64,000 bases of DNA. Origin: Chitinophagaceae bacterium. Its GTDB lineage: Bacteria; Bacteroidota; Bacteroidia; Chitinophagales; Chitinophagaceae. The stretch lies in the NCBI GenBank assembly GCA_022843585.1, contig JALHNJ010000004.1:37869-101868 (forward strand), written 5' to 3'. The notes beneath the pieces are model-generated. The model was not told where the DNA came from, ran no database searches, and saw nothing but the letters and a program-made list of their open reading frames with translations. Below, piece after piece: positions 34,003 through 43,536 of the stretch (its first letter is position 1; each line of letters begins with the position of its first letter). The position numbers were made by a program, and so were the translations under genes.

Positions 34003-35211
34003 ATGCGAATCATTACAAAAACTGTTTTGATTTTGTCAGTAGTTAGTTTGCTGGCAGATATTGCAAGTGAAATGTTATATCCTGTTATTCCGGTTTATTT
34101 AAAAGAAATTGGTTTTAGTGTTTTTATGATTGGAGTGTTAGAAGGTGTAGTAAATTTTACAGCAGGTATTAGCAAAGGTTATTTTGGAAAATTAAGCGAT
34201 GAAAAAGGGTTGCGATTACCGTTTGTAAAACTTGGCTACTTGCTTAGTACTATTTCAAAACCTTTGATTGCAACATTTACTTACCCACTCTGGATTTTTT
34301 TTGTCCGAACTGTTGACCGGTTAGGGAAAGGTGTTCGCACTGCTGCAAGAGATGCTTTGCTATCACAAGAAGCAACTACAGAAACTAAAGCAAGGGTGTT
34401 TGGATTTCATCGCAGCCTTGATACTGTTGGTGCAGCAATAGGACCTTTACTTGCTTTAGTATTTTTATTTTTTTGTCCGGGACAATATAAAACACTTTTT
34501 TATCTCGCTTTTATTCCGGGTATTCTTTCTATACTATTTATTTTTCTCCTGAAAGAAAAAAAACAACCCTCATCTACTTTAGAAAAAGGTAACTTTTTTT
34601 CGTTTTTCAAATACTGGAAAGTGGCGACACCTGAGTATAGAAAAGTGGTGGCAGGGTTATCCTTTTTCGCATTGTTTAACAGCTCTGATATTTTTTTATT
34701 GCTGATCACTAAAGAAACAATTGGAAAAGAAGTGCTCATTTTATTTGGCACTACATTTAATGCTGATACGATAACTATCGCAGCCTATGTTTTTTACAAT
34801 CTCGTGTATGCAGCCATGTCATATCCCTTAGGCGCATTAGCCGACAAATCAAATTACCGTTCTGTGATTATTATGGGATTTTCAATATTTGCCATTGTAT
34901 ATGCTGGCTTTGCTTTCAATCCATCTATTCCCGTAATTTTTATTTTATTTTTTTTATATGGTATTTATGGTGCGGCCACGGAGGGAGTAATAAAAGCCTG
35001 GGTTACTAATTTATCACATCAACAAAATACAGCTACGGCTATTGGACTTTATACTTCCTGTGAAAGCATTTGCGCATTATGGGCCAGTATTATTGCTGGT
35101 GCAATATGGATGAACTGGGGAAGTTTCTATACGTTTATTATTCCTGCTATTATCGCATTACTCACCATTATTTATTTTTCATTGATACCCACCAGAAAAC
35201 ACCTGATTTAA
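34003..35211 (+). CDS. Major facilitator superfamily transporter
   Basis: A 402-residue inner-membrane protein with about twelve helices. Cytosolic loop 2-3 has GKLSDEKGLRLP, a relaxed MFS motif A, and after helix 4 there is DRLGKGVRTAARDALLS, which marks a bacterial MFS subgroup. The substrate cannot be predicted. It stands alone: the next gene starts 84 bp downstream and encodes an unrelated small outer-membrane protein. Confidence 0.85.
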   Translation: MRIITKTVLILSVVSLLADIASEMLYPVIPVYLKEIGFSVFMIGVLEGVVNFTAGISKGYFGKLSDEKGLRLPFVKLGYLLSTISKPLIATFTYPLWIFFVRTVDRLGKGVRTAARDALLSQEATTETKARVFGFHRSLDTVGAAIGPLLALVFLFFCPGQYKTLFYLAFIPGILSILFIFLLKEKKQPSSTLEKGNFFSFFKYWKVATPEYRKVVAGLSFFALFNSSDIFLLLITKETIGKEVLILFGTTFNADTITIAAYVFYNLVYAAMSYPLGALADKSNYRSVIIMGFSIFAIVYAGFAFNPSIPVIFILFFLYGIYGAATEGVIKAWVTNLSHQQNTATAIGLYTSCESICALWASIIAGAIWMNWGSFYTFIIPAIIALLTIIYFSLIPTRKHLI

Positions 35212-35295
35212 CCTATTTCCTTGGAAGTATTCTCATTTTGGCACGAAAATGGGAAAACTATAACAACTAATATTTAATCCACTAAAATCAATTCG

Positions 35296-35751
35296 ATGAG
35301 AAAGTTATTCTTACTTGTATTTAGTTTATCTGTTATTTGTATCACATCACAAGCACAAAGCTCTGGTTACAAAACTGCATTAGGTGTAAAAGTTTGGGAC
35401 GGGGGCGGTATCTCCTTCAAACATTTTGTAAATGGCAATAATGCATTAGAGCTTATTGGTTATTTCTGGAACAGAGGCACAAGAATTACTGGCTTATATG
35501 AAATACATGGACCTATCTCTGGTGCTACTGGTTTGCAATGGTATATTGGACCTGGTGCCCACGTAGGTTTTTACAATACAAAATATGGGGATGGTGCTTT
35601 TATTGGTCTTGATGGTGTACTTGGATTAGATTATAAATTTAAAGGCGCCCCTATTAATATGTCGCTTGACTGGCAACCTTCATTTGAGTTTGGAGATAAC
35701 CGTGGGTTTGTAGGTAGCTGGGGTGGTCTTGGAGTCCGTTACACCTTCTAA
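35296..35751 (+). CDS. Small outer-membrane beta-barrel-like protein
   Basis: A 151-residue exported protein with a signal peptide (LFLLVFSLSVICITSQAQ). The mature part has alternating aromatic/glycine strands (GGISFKHFVNGNNALELIGYFW, GATGLQWYIGPGAHVGFY) and ends in the barrel-type GLGVRYTF. About eight short strands could form a small OmpX/OmpW-like barrel. No ligand is known. A strong bidirectional terminator follows. Confidence 0.75.
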   Translation: MRKLFLLVFSLSVICITSQAQSSGYKTALGVKVWDGGGISFKHFVNGNNALELIGYFWNRGTRITGLYEIHGPISGATGLQWYIGPGAHVGFYNTKYGDGAFIGLDGVLGLDYKFKGAPINMSLDWQPSFEFGDNRGFVGSWGGLGVRYTF

Positions 35752-35777
35752 TATATATCTTCTTTTTAATCAGGTAA

Positions 35778-35810
35778 TGAGGGTCGTAATAAATACGATC
35801 CTCAATTTTT
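35778..35810 (+). terminator. Intrinsic terminator, possibly bidirectional
   Basis: TGAGGGTCGTA (35778-35788) pairs with TACGATCCTCA (35794-35804) with one G-U pair, followed by ATTTTT. It lies between the convergent small barrel gene and kynA, whose stop codon it touches. Confidence 0.82.
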
Positions 35811-36810
35811 ATGAAACAAACCCCAATTTTTTTTCAGTTTCCTGATTCAGCGCAGGCAATTTTCTTCTTTCAATTAAAAAACTATTTAACTGCGCAATTT
35901 CCCTGAAGATATAATGCTTATCTGCAGCAGCTTTCAAATAATCTTTGCCGGTACTGCCTCCCGTTCCTATTCTTGTACCAATCATACGATGCACCATATT
36001 CATGTGGCGGTAACGCCATGAGCTAAGTTGTTCATCAATCTCTAATAATCCATTTAGCAATTGAAATGGTAATTGCAACAATGGATATCCACGATATAAC
36101 ATGATGAACAATGCTGCTCTGCATGCGGAAGGTGAAAGTGTATTATTTTGAGCCGCATCACCATTCACAAAAATTCCATCAAAACCCGACAAATTATTTT
36201 TTTCTGCTTCTGCCAAACTGGAACGATAACTTTCTTTATAATTATTCCAGAAAGTTTCGTCAGCACCTTCTTTTAAAAATGGCATTCTTTCCAGCCAGCT
36301 ATTTACGAGCTGTAATAATGATTGACTGCTTTCTGCTTGCTTGATTATATCAACATGTGCCGGGCAAAGTTGTGCAGTATAATATTCTTTACCATGCCTG
36401 GCTTCAAACTTCAACCCCAGCTTTGCTTCCAGTTCTTTAAACTGCCAGCTCTGAAAACCAGATGCCGGACGAAGCATATCCCGGAAATCTAGAAAATCCA
36501 TTGGCGTCATCGTTTCCATTATGTCGATCTGGTGAACCAATACTCTTAAAATGGTTACCATACGGCTGATACGATGCACCACTGTTTGCAATTCCGGCGA
36601 ATTATCATTTAATGCCGGTTTGCTCATGATGGCAACGATAGAATCTGCTTCGTAATGTAATTGCTTAAACCAAAGTTCATAGGCCTGGTGGATAACAATG
36701 AAAAGCATTTCATCATGGGCCGGCATATTCAACTTGTCACTTTCTGGTAGCTGTGCATTTAGAATTTTCTCTAATTGCAAATAGTCGTGATAATTAACCT
36801 CGCTAGCCAT
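35809..36810 (-). CDS. kynA: Tryptophan 2,3-dioxygenase
   Basis: A 333-residue haem dioxygenase that opens the indole ring of tryptophan to give N-formylkynurenine, the first step of the kynurenine pathway. Diagnostic blocks are HDEMLFIVIHQAYELWFKQ near the N-terminus, LDFRDMLRPASGFQSWQF, the haem-ligand region RYRHMNMVHRMIG and the substrate loop GTGGSTGKDYL. No other kynurenine gene is in the window. It lies after purD on the same strand but has its own -7 box, so it is probably transcribed separately. Confidence 0.95.
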   Translation of the reverse strand: MASEVNYHDYLQLEKILNAQLPESDKLNMPAHDEMLFIVIHQAYELWFKQLHYEADSIVAIMSKPALNDNSPELQTVVHRISRMVTILRVLVHQIDIMETMTPMDFLDFRDMLRPASGFQSWQFKELEAKLGLKFEARHGKEYYTAQLCPAHVDIIKQAESSQSLLQLVNSWLERMPFLKEGADETFWNNYKESYRSSLAEAEKNNLSGFDGIFVNGDAAQNNTLSPSACRAALFIMLYRGYPLLQLPFQLLNGLLEIDEQLSSWRYRHMNMVHRMIGTRIGTGGSTGKDYLKAAADKHYIFREIAQLNSFLIERRKLPALNQETEKKLGFVS

Positions 36811-36824
36811 AGAAATTATTTGTG

Positions 36825-36832
36825 CAAAGGTA
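36825..36832 (-). promoter_or_regulatory. -7 element of kynA
   Basis: The minus strand reads TACCTTTG, a perfect TAnnTTTG, 14 bp before the ATG. A TTTG at 36858-36855, inside the 3' end of purD, lies 22 bp further up and may be the -33 box. Confidence 0.55.
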
Positions 36833-36849
36833 ACCTTACTAAATAATAC

Positions 36850-38130
36850 TTATTCAAACTCATACCCAATATCACTGCGATACTCCATACCGGTAAAAGA
36901 TACTTTTTGCATTTCGTCTTTTGAAATTTCTACCGCATCAAAAATGGAAAGGCCATAAGAAGTGATACAAAAAACCCTGCCACCATTGGTTACCACTTTG
37001 TCATTTGCAGTAGTAGTTCCCATGTGAAATAAAATACTATCAGCAGGATTGATGTCATTCAGCCCCGAAATTTCAAAGCCTTTTTTATAATCACCGGGAT
37101 AGCCTCCGCTTACAGCTACTACGGTGCACACTGTTCTGGGATCAGTTTCAATCTTCACTTTATCCAATTGCTGATTGGAGGCTGCTGCCAACAATTCAAC
37201 CAAATCATTTTTTAATCGTGGTATCACTACTTCCGTTTCCGGATCGCCCATGCGACAATTGTACTCAATCATATATGGTTCATCACCAACTATCATGAAT
37301 CCAAAAAAGATAAAGCCGCGGTATTCCAACCCTTCCTTCTTCAATCCTTCAACTGTGGGTTTAATAACTTTCTCTTCAATTTTTTTCATTAATTCGGGTG
37401 TTGCAAAGGGAACGGGGCTTACTGCTCCCATCCCACCGGTATTGGGGCCGGTATCTTTTTCTCCTATTCTTTTATAATCCTTCGCTTCCGGCAGTATCAC
37501 ATAATTTTTTCCGTCCATCAACACAAAAACTGACATTTCTACGCCTTGCAAAAATTGTTCAACCACTACTCTCTTTCCTGCGTCACCAAATTTTGCCCGT
37601 TGTATCATTAATTCAAATTCAGCAACTGCTTCCAGGTGATTTTCACAAATAACTACTCCTTTGCCAGCAGCCAAACCATCCGCTTTCATTACAATCGGTA
37701 ATTCATGCTGTTTCAAATAATCTACTCCTTCATGGTAATTTTCTAAAGTAAATTCTTTGTATGCTGCGGTAGGAATATTATGTCGCATCATGAAAGCTTT
37801 TGCAAAAGCCTTGCTGCCTTCTAACTGTGCTCCTGTTTTATCTGGCCCAATTACATCCAGGTCTTTTAACGCCGGGTCATTGATCAAAAAATCCGTAATC
37901 CCTTTTACTAAGGGTTCTTCTGGACCAACTATTACGAGGTCAATTTTTTTATCAATACAAGCTTTTTTAATGGCATCAAAGTCATTGATACCAAACTGCA
38001 GGTTGGTGCCACATTGAGCGGTGCCGGCATTTCCGGGAGCAATAAAAAGGTTTTCGCAAAGAGGACTTTGAGAAATTTTTAGCGCAAGTGCATGTTCTCT
38101 GCCGCCTGAGCCTAATAAAAGGATACGCAT
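36850..38130 (-). CDS. purD: Phosphoribosylamine-glycine ligase
   Basis: A 426-residue ATP-grasp enzyme that joins glycine to phosphoribosylamine in purine synthesis. Visible motifs are the N-terminal LLGSGGREHALA, the ATP-grasp glycine loop KADGLAAGKGVVI, the family block DTGPNTGGMGAVSP and the metal-binding IEYNCRMGDPETEVV. Length is normal. It has no purine genes beside it. It diverges from the POT transporter cluster across a 152-bp spacer in which I see no clear promoter. Confidence 0.96.
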   Translation of the reverse strand: MRILLLGSGGREHALALKISQSPLCENLFIAPGNAGTAQCGTNLQFGINDFDAIKKACIDKKIDLVIVGPEEPLVKGITDFLINDPALKDLDVIGPDKTGAQLEGSKAFAKAFMMRHNIPTAAYKEFTLENYHEGVDYLKQHELPIVMKADGLAAGKGVVICENHLEAVAEFELMIQRAKFGDAGKRVVVEQFLQGVEMSVFVLMDGKNYVILPEAKDYKRIGEKDTGPNTGGMGAVSPVPFATPELMKKIEEKVIKPTVEGLKKEGLEYRGFIFFGFMIVGDEPYMIEYNCRMGDPETEVVIPRLKNDLVELLAAASNQQLDKVKIETDPRTVCTVVAVSGGYPGDYKKGFEISGLNDINPADSILFHMGTTTANDKVVTNGGRVFCITSYGLSIFDAVEISKDEMQKVSFTGMEYRSDIGYEFE

Positions 38131-38282
38131 AGTTCAGTTAATTGCTGGATTTTAAGGTGTTGCGAATATCGGGTACGTCGGCTAAAGATAATCCGAAAAA
38201 ATTTGCGGGTGATTAAATTTATGTATTTTGGTTGCTTCTAACGATTAAGGATTCTGATTAATTAAAATTTAAAAAATTCACT

Positions 38283-39788
38283 ATGTCGGAAGTTACCGTT
38301 AAAAAAGGCCACCCCAAAGGTTTGTACTTTTTATTCTTTACAGAAATGTGGGAACGATTTAGTTATTACGGAATGAGAGCCATTTTCATTTTGTTTATGA
38401 CGAAGGTTCTTTTAATGAGCGACTCAGACGCTTCAAATATTTATGGCAGCTATACCGGCCTGGTATATTTAACTCCCTTACTTGGCGGTTATTTATGCGA
38501 CCGTTTTCTGGGCAACAGAAGAAGTATTGTTATTGGTGGGTTTTTAATGGCCATTGGACAGTTTTTTATGTTCTTGAGTGCCTCCGCAGGTACAGAGGGT
38601 GTTACGTTTATGTGGATGGGACTTACTTCGTTAATTATTGGTAACGGGTTTTTCAAACCAAATATCTCTACCATGGTAGGACAACTTTATCCTGTTGGTG
38701 ACCGCCGGATAGATAGTGCCTTTACTATTTTCTATATGGGTATCAATCTTGGTGCATTCTTTTCTCCATTGGTTTGTGGTAGTATGGATTTTAAATGGGG
38801 ATTTCTTGCTGCTTGTATTGGTATGTTAATTGGTCTTGTATGTTTCGTTTTATACCAAAAAAAATACCTTGTATCTGAAGATGGAAAAGAAATAGGGCTT
38901 CCTGTGAAAAAGCTCGATCTGAAAAACATTCTTCTTATTATTGGTTCTATCGGTATTGTATTTTTTATGTTGAACTTTAAGCAACTTTTTAATAACGATA
39001 CCGATATTATTGGCTATGTTATTTATGGAGCGATGGTAATTATGCCAATAATTATTTTAACGGATAAAAGTTTAACAAAAGAAGAACGAAACCGGATTAT
39101 TGTAATTTTCATACTAGCCTTTTTTGTAATATTCTTCTGGGGTGCTTTTGAGCAGGCTGGTGCTTCACTTACCTTGTTTGCAGATAGACAAACGGACAGA
39201 AACTTTTTTGGAAACGAAATTCCGGCTTCTTATTTCCAATCTATCAATCCACTTGCAGTTATTGTGCTGGCTCCGATATTTACTTTAATCTGGGCTTATT
39301 TATACAAAAGAAAAGCGGAACCTTCTTCGCCTATGAAAATGGCATTAGGTTTAGTGCTGGTTTCATTGGGTTTTGTAATTATTGCTATCGCAGTGAAAGG
39401 ACTTGGTATTTCAGAAAAAGTAAGTATGTGGTGGCTGGTAGCATTATATGTAATCCACACAATGGGTGAATTATGTTTATCGCCAATTGGTTTATCAATG
39501 GTTTCAAAATTAGCTCCATTAAGACTTTCATCTTTAATGATGGGGACCTGGTTTTTAGCAAACGCCGCAGCCAATAAATTTGCCGGTACATTAAGTGCAT
39601 TAATTCCACCAAATGCCGAAGATGTAGCAGCATCTGCAACTCCAATTAAATATCCTTCTTTTGTAGGATTTCAGATTACTAACTTGTTCGAATTTTTTAT
39701 GCTGTTTATCATTATGACAGGTGTAGCAGCAGGTATTTTATTTCTGCTTAGCAAACAATTAAAGAAAATGATGCATGGCATTGGGTAA
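38283..39788 (+). CDS. POT-family proton-dependent oligopeptide transporter 1
   Basis: A 501-residue inner-membrane protein of the POT/PTR2 family, which imports di- and tripeptides with protons. The ExxER-type proton motif appears in FFTEMWERFSYYGMRA in helix 1. The PTR signatures GNGFFKPNISTMVGQLY and FYMGINLGAF follow, and MGELCLSPIGLSMVSKLAP is the conserved late helix. It is the first of three paralogues in a row. A hairpin terminator lies between it and the second. Confidence 0.93.
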   Translation: MSEVTVKKGHPKGLYFLFFTEMWERFSYYGMRAIFILFMTKVLLMSDSDASNIYGSYTGLVYLTPLLGGYLCDRFLGNRRSIVIGGFLMAIGQFFMFLSASAGTEGVTFMWMGLTSLIIGNGFFKPNISTMVGQLYPVGDRRIDSAFTIFYMGINLGAFFSPLVCGSMDFKWGFLAACIGMLIGLVCFVLYQKKYLVSEDGKEIGLPVKKLDLKNILLIIGSIGIVFFMLNFKQLFNNDTDIIGYVIYGAMVIMPIIILTDKSLTKEERNRIIVIFILAFFVIFFWGAFEQAGASLTLFADRQTDRNFFGNEIPASYFQSINPLAVIVLAPIFTLIWAYLYKRKAEPSSPMKMALGLVLVSLGFVIIAIAVKGLGISEKVSMWWLVALYVIHTMGELCLSPIGLSMVSKLAPLRLSSLMMGTWFLANAAANKFAGTLSALIPPNAEDVAASATPIKYPSFVGFQITNLFEFFMLFIIMTGVAAGILFLLSKQLKKMMHGIG

Positions 39789-39811
39789 ATAAATATTAAA
39801 GCTATTTTTTC

Positions 39812-39838
39812 AAGGTGGCGTAAAAGGCCACCTTTTTT
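39812..39838 (+). terminator. Intrinsic terminator after POT transporter 1
   Basis: AAGGTGGC (39812-39819) pairs perfectly with GCCACCTT (39827-39834), followed by a T run. Confidence 0.85.
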
Positions 39839-39888
39839 ATTTCACCTACCGCCATTTTTATTATCTTAACTGCTTAAACACTCTGATT

Positions 39889-41550
39889 ATGTGGAAGAAA
39901 CATCCGAAAGCACTGCCATTTTTATTTTTCTCCGAAATGTGGGAACGGTTTGGCTACTACCTGATGATCGGAATTTTTTTATTGTACTTAAAAAATGTAG
40001 AGCATGGGTTTGCTATGACAAACTCAGAAGCTTCCGACCTATACGGCACTTTTATAGCGTTAGTTTTTCTAACCCCTTTTATTGGCGGATTATTAGCTGA
40101 TCGCTATTTTGGTTACCGGAAATCAATTATTGCCGGGGGCCTAATGATGGGTGCCGGCTATTGTTTAATGGCTGTACACAGTTTACCCGTTCTTTATGTT
40201 AGTATGGTACTGGTTATTATGGGAAATGGTTTCTTTAAACCAAATATCTCTACCCTTCTTGGTAATCTATATTCTACCCCTGAATATGTAAAACGAAAAG
40301 ATGAAGGATACAATATCTTTTATATGGGTATTAATATTGGTGCATTTGTTTGCAATTTTATTAGTGCGGCCATTATTATTGTATGGGGTTGGAAGTACGC
40401 ATTTGTTGCAGCAGGGGTTGGAATGTTTATAGGTGTAATAATTTTTATTTCAGGTACAAGACATTATATAGCCGGTGATGTTAAAAAACCAATGAACAAA
40501 GAAGACATGTCCTTCTTAAGAATTGTTGTTACTATTTTATTGCCATCGGTTATTGCAGGTGTAGTAGGTTGGTTGTTAAAAGGAACAGCCAGTCCCTCTA
40601 ATCCTGATAGTTCAATTTTTGGTTCCGACTCTACTGATGCATTCATCTTTGCCTGTATTCCTGTTATCTATTTTTATTCCTCTTTATACTTTCGGGCTGA
40701 AAAATCGGAGAAACGTCCTATTGGTGCTTTGCTGGCAATATTTGCATCAGTAGTTATGTTTTGGGCAGTATTCAAACAAAATGGCACTGCACTAACTATC
40801 TGGGCCGACAATTACACAGACCGCCAGGTACATGGAGCTACGGGTGATATTTTGAGAACATTGAAGCAGGCCGAAGACATTACCTACAAAAAGGATACGG
40901 TGAATATGTACGACGGAATGTTCAGGCTTCAGAAAGATGCGGATGGAAAAGTAATTAAAGAATTTAATTATCCAATTTACTTTAAAAATGTAAAGCCTGA
41001 AAATCTTCCGGCTGATGGCGAAAAGGCAACGTTGTGGGCTACACCAATCAGTCAATCAATCAATCCTTTCTGGGTAATTATATTAACTCCCTTAATAGTT
41101 GCCTTCTTCTCATTTTTAAGAAGAAAAAATAAAGAACCATCAACCGCAACAAAAATTGCATTTGGGTTATTCATTTCCGCATTATCAGTTTTAGTAATGG
41201 TAGCTGCTGTTGCTGTATCTGGTAATGGTGCTGAAAAAGCCAGTGTATGGTGGCTAATGGGTACTTATGGCGTTGTAACTATTGGCGAATTATTGTTAAG
41301 TCCGATGGGCCTGTCACTTGTTTCTAAATTAAGCCCGGTACGATTAACCTCGTTAATGATGGGTGGATGGTTTTTAGCCACTTCCATTGGCAATAAATTA
41401 TCCGGCATTTTAGCAACCATGTGGGATGGGTATGAAAATAAAGCTCATTTCTTTTGGGTAAACTTTGCACTGCTAATGATTGCAACGATTATCATTTTCT
41501 CAATGCTGAAATGGCTGAATAAAATTATGAAAGAAAAAGGAGTAAGTTAA
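39889..41550 (+). CDS. POT-family proton-dependent oligopeptide transporter 2
   Basis: A 553-residue POT paralogue. It keeps the helix-1 motif SEMWERFGYYLMIG and the PTR blocks GNGFFKPNISTLLGNLY and FYMGINIGAF. It is about 50 residues longer than its neighbours because of a charged soluble insertion (roughly residues 305-380, with QAEDITYKKDTVNMYDGMF) between membrane helices in the C-terminal half. It starts after its own leader and ends 24 bp before the third paralogue, so genes 2 and 3 are probably co-transcribed. Different loops suggest different peptide preferences. Confidence 0.92.
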   Translation: MWKKHPKALPFLFFSEMWERFGYYLMIGIFLLYLKNVEHGFAMTNSEASDLYGTFIALVFLTPFIGGLLADRYFGYRKSIIAGGLMMGAGYCLMAVHSLPVLYVSMVLVIMGNGFFKPNISTLLGNLYSTPEYVKRKDEGYNIFYMGINIGAFVCNFISAAIIIVWGWKYAFVAAGVGMFIGVIIFISGTRHYIAGDVKKPMNKEDMSFLRIVVTILLPSVIAGVVGWLLKGTASPSNPDSSIFGSDSTDAFIFACIPVIYFYSSLYFRAEKSEKRPIGALLAIFASVVMFWAVFKQNGTALTIWADNYTDRQVHGATGDILRTLKQAEDITYKKDTVNMYDGMFRLQKDADGKVIKEFNYPIYFKNVKPENLPADGEKATLWATPISQSINPFWVIILTPLIVAFFSFLRRKNKEPSTATKIAFGLFISALSVLVMVAAVAVSGNGAEKASVWWLMGTYGVVTIGELLLSPMGLSLVSKLSPVRLTSLMMGGWFLATSIGNKLSGILATMWDGYENKAHFFWVNFALLMIATIIIFSMLKWLNKIMKEKGVS

Positions 41551-41574
41551 TCGCTTTACAAGCAACCGGATATT

Positions 41575-43065
41575 ATGTCAACTATTCAATCGCCAGCAAC
41601 TGTATCAACTAAACAGCCCAAACAGTTGTACCTGTTGTTCTTTGCAGAAATGTGGGAACGGTTTTCTTTTTATGGGATGAAAGCCTTGCTCATTGCTTAC
41701 ATGGTGAGTGAATTAAAGTTTGATGATCCAAAAGCATATGCTATACTCGGTTCCTATGCAGCATTAGTTTATACAATGCCAATGTTTGGTGGTTTTATGG
41801 CCGATAAGTTTATTGGCTACCAACGGGCTGTGTTATTTGGTGGAATATTGATGACGTTGGGCCATTCTATTTTAGCATTACCAACCGACTGGAGTTTTTT
41901 TTATGGTATGGCTTTCATTATTTGTGGTAATGGTTTTTTTAAACCCAATATTTCAAGTTTGGTAGGAACATTATACACCGAGAACGACTCAAGAAGAGAT
42001 AGTGGCTTTTCGATTTTCTATATGGGTATTAATATAGGTGCAGCATTGGGTGGATTAATTTGTGGCTACGTTGGTAAAGAAATAAACTGGCACTACGGAT
42101 TTGGTATAGCTGGGATTTTTATGGCCGTTGGTTTAATCGTATTTGTATTTGGTAAAAAAACGTTAGGTGACAGAGGGTTGCCTCCAAATGTTGAAGCATT
42201 AAAGAAACCAATAATCGCATTTCTGAAACCAGAACATCTGATATATGGCGGGACATTATTAGTGATGCCGTTAGTTGTTACACTGTTTAATCGATATCAC
42301 CTGATGGATTATATCATGTTCGGGCTTGGTACAGTCGCTTTAATCTATATTCTTTCGCTTGGCTTAAAAATGGAAAGAGATGCCAAACTGAAATTGTTTG
42401 CAGCACTTATCATGATTATATTCTCTATTGTATTCTGGGCAGTGTATGAGCAAAATGCCGGTGCCATGAATTTGCTGGCTGAACGAAATGCCAAAATGGA
42501 ATTATTTGGTATTAACTTACCAGAACTATCAATCAATAATTTTTTACCCCCAGGATGGGTAATCGTACTTACGCTTATTATTGCTCCCCTTTGGCCATGG
42601 CTAAATAAAAGAGGCAAAGAGCCAAGCACTCCTATGAAGTTTGCATTATCATTTATTTTTCTTGGCACAGGCTTTTTAGTATTTTATTTAGGTTGTTTGG
42701 CTAATGAATCTTCTGGTGTTGTTCCTTTATGGCCTTTTTTGTGGGGCTACTTCTTTATTATTTTAGGAGAGCTTTGTTTATCGCCTATCGGACTTTCAAT
42801 GGTAACAAAATTATCACCGGCAAAAATGGTGGCCCTAATGATGGGTATTTGGTTTTTCGCATCCGCTATCGGCGAATTTCTAGCCGCAAAGATTGGCTCT
42901 ATGATGAGTGTTCCTAAAGAAGTGTTAGCAAAAAATGATCCTGTACTATCATTACCGTACTATGCCGATGTGATTTTAAAAATAGGAATTGCTTCCGCTG
43001 CAATTGGAGTATTGTTAATTTTTACAGTACCATTTCTAAAAAGATGGATGGGCAATGTGAAATAA
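41575..43065 (+). CDS. POT-family proton-dependent oligopeptide transporter 3
   Basis: A 496-residue POT paralogue with FFAEMWERFSFYGMKA in helix 1, GNGFFKPNISSLVGTLY, FYMGINIGAALGG and GELCLSPIGLSMVTKLSPAK. Length and layout match the first copy more than the second. It lies 24 bp after copy 2 on the same strand. Three adjacent copies fit an organism that takes up many peptides from outside protein breakdown. Confidence 0.93.
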   Translation: MSTIQSPATVSTKQPKQLYLLFFAEMWERFSFYGMKALLIAYMVSELKFDDPKAYAILGSYAALVYTMPMFGGFMADKFIGYQRAVLFGGILMTLGHSILALPTDWSFFYGMAFIICGNGFFKPNISSLVGTLYTENDSRRDSGFSIFYMGINIGAALGGLICGYVGKEINWHYGFGIAGIFMAVGLIVFVFGKKTLGDRGLPPNVEALKKPIIAFLKPEHLIYGGTLLVMPLVVTLFNRYHLMDYIMFGLGTVALIYILSLGLKMERDAKLKLFAALIMIIFSIVFWAVYEQNAGAMNLLAERNAKMELFGINLPELSINNFLPPGWVIVLTLIIAPLWPWLNKRGKEPSTPMKFALSFIFLGTGFLVFYLGCLANESSGVVPLWPFLWGYFFIILGELCLSPIGLSMVTKLSPAKMVALMMGIWFFASAIGEFLAAKIGSMMSVPKEVLAKNDPVLSLPYYADVILKIGIASAAIGVLLIFTVPFLKRWMGNVK

Positions 43066-43133
43066 CAAGTAGATTCTTGTTTCATAATTTAATAGTTGTA
43101 TAGAATTAATTAATCTAATATAAACTCTACATC

Positions 43134-43388
43134 ATGGACACAAATACAATTATTATCATTCTCGTAGTGGGCCTTGTATCAGGTTGGATTGCTGGTCTTG
43201 TATTTAAAGGTGACGGCTTTGGACTACTAGGAAACATTGTTATTGGAATTCTGGGCGGCGTTATCGGAGGTTGGTTATTGCCCAAGGTCGGTGTTCACAT
43301 TGGCTCAGGTATGGGAGGAATTATTCTAACCTCTGTACTAGGAGCATTGGCTTTGTTGCTGGTAGTAAATGTGTTGAAGAAAGCATAA
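43134..43388 (+). CDS. GlsB/YeaQ/YmgE-type small membrane protein
   Basis: An 84-residue protein with three predicted membrane helices and many glycines (IIIILVVGLVSGWIAGLVFKG, GLLGNIVIGILGGVIGGWLLP). This is the transglycosylase-associated / GlsB family, linked to stress response in other bacteria; its mechanism is not known to me. It stands alone with a strong terminator 45 bp after the stop. Confidence 0.88.
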   Translation: MDTNTIIIILVVGLVSGWIAGLVFKGDGFGLLGNIVIGILGGVIGGWLLPKVGVHIGSGMGGIILTSVLGALALLLVVNVLKKA

Positions 43389-43432
43389 CATAATTTGCCA
43401 TTTCGCTGATTTTATTTTTCACTTACACGAAA

Positions 43433-43466
43433 AGACTATCTCACTATTATTGAGATAGTCTTTTTT
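43433..43466 (+). terminator. Intrinsic terminator after the GlsB-type gene
   Basis: AGACTATCTCA (43433-43443) pairs perfectly with TGAGATAGTCT (43451-43461), followed by six T. Confidence 0.9.
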
Positions 43467-43536
43467 ATTTCTATACACATTTATGCAAAATGTTAATGTA
43501 TTGCATCTAAAATTAACATACCTAAACCATGCGTAT

